Below are positions 63,714 through 64,000 of a stretch of 64,000 nucleotides of DNA, piece by piece. The translations under genes and the position numbers were made by a program. Below the pieces are notes generated by a model that had not been told where the DNA came from, searched no databases, and saw only the letters and a list, made by a program, of their open reading frames with translations. Source of the stretch: Mycolicibacterium chubuense (lineage in GTDB: Bacteria > Actinomycetota > Actinomycetes > Mycobacteriales > Mycobacteriaceae); NCBI RefSeq assembly GCF_001044255.1, contig NZ_JYNX01000066.1, forward strand, positions 1 through 64,000. The letters run 5' to 3'. Positions within the stretch are counted from its first letter, which is position 1; each line of letters begins with the position of its first letter.

Positions 63714-64000
63714 GTGTCTGTAGCCCGGGACGCGCCGCCCTACAAACTGCTGGGCGCACTGCTCCTGGTCGTCGTCGCCGTCGCGGGAACGCTGATCTTC
63801 CTGCAGTTCCGGGGCGACTTCCGACGCTCCGCGGAGCTCACGCTGGTCTCCGACCGTGCGGGCCTGGTGGTCGAGCCGGGCGCGAAGGTCACGTTCAACG
63901 GTGTCGAGGTCGGCCGGGTCGCCGGCATCGAACAGACCACCGCCGACGGCACCCCGCAGGCCCGGCTCACCGTGCAGGTCGATCCGAGCGCGCTGGCGGT
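63714..64000 (+). CDS. Mce-family protein, N-terminal part
   Basis: The start reads MSVARDAPPYKLLGALLLVVVAVAG (one transmembrane segment), then RRSAELTLVSDRAGLVVEPGAKVTFNGVEVGRV, the MCE (MlaD-like) domain. It runs off the right edge. Mce proteins form tubes for lipid import in mycobacteria. Unusual: no yrbE permease gene is upstream, as would precede a canonical mce operon. TAGGTT ends 6 nt before the GTG, so it is probably leaderless. Confidence 0.9.
   Translation, partial: MSVARDAPPYKLLGALLLVVVAVAGTLIFLQFRGDFRRSAELTLVSDRAGLVVEPGAKVTFNGVEVGRVAGIEQTTADGTPQARLTVQVDPSALA

Overview
The window reads as chromosome of a fast-growing mycobacterium (Mycolicibacterium type). It is GC-rich, and its backbone genes follow the order of M. 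tuberculosis Rv0860 down to Rv0807: fadB, fadA, dapC, SRPBCC genes, a DUF2236 gene, a TetR gene, desA1, dus, an LCP gene, phoU/phoY2, pst, mshD, glnR, lmeA, thiX, cysA2, sseC2, Rv0813c-type, pabC-like, ygfZ-like, DUF3073, purM, purF, and an Rv0807-type gene. Mycothiol synthase, LmeA, the acyl-ACP desaturase DesA1, Mce proteins and F420-type LLM enzymes fit this. At least 16 start codons have a TANNNT -10 hexamer ending 6 to 8 nt upstream, the leaderless mRNA layout common in mycobacteria. These names come from recalled family knowledge; no search was run.

Region 1 (1-24 kb) is accessory catabolism inserted between fadA and dapC, which are neighbours in M. tuberculosis. It has three regulatory modules. 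(a) A MarR gene with L-2-hydroxyglutarate oxidase faces an old-yellow-enzyme reductase and a frameshifted RidA, with twin operators between. (b) A GntR/FCD gene with a VOC protein, an aldehyde dehydrogenase and an AhpD-like protein faces a fused E1 alpha/beta 2-oxoacid dehydrogenase and its E2, with duplicated TGGATCCA boxes. (c) A LacI gene is linked by three TGCAATCG-type operators to a branched-chain-type ABC importer (LivK, LivH, a LivM-LivG fusion, LivF) with a dehydrogenase and an odd M24 protein, and to a divergent aldehyde dehydrogenase plus MFS transporter. The substrates are unknown.

Region 2 (24-39 kb) holds dapC, an LLM oxidoreductase, two SRPBCC proteins, a large ATPase-LuxR regulator, a CDF metal exporter, a UBP zinc-finger protein, a FAD oxidoreductase under a TetR-type palindrome, and a metallo-beta-lactamase-fold hydrolase. 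A tRNA-Glu/Asp/Phe operon runs straight into a secreted chorismate mutase and a TetR gene. tRNA-Lys, a Ser/Thr kinase, an L,D-transpeptidase-like protein and a DUF2236 protein follow.

Region 3 (39-64 kb) is conserved housekeeping: desaturase and tRNA dihydrouridine synthase, LCP cell-wall ligase, phoU facing pstSCAB with a PHO-like box on each side, mshD-glnR, lmeA-thiX, a sulfur operon led by a leaderless poly-cysteine leader peptide, a nitrobindin-like gene coupled to a 32-residue membrane peptide, pabC-like/ygfZ-like, purM, purF, and the start of an Mce gene. No gene-free stretch exceeds 300 bases. No insertion sequence, CRISPR array or rRNA was seen.
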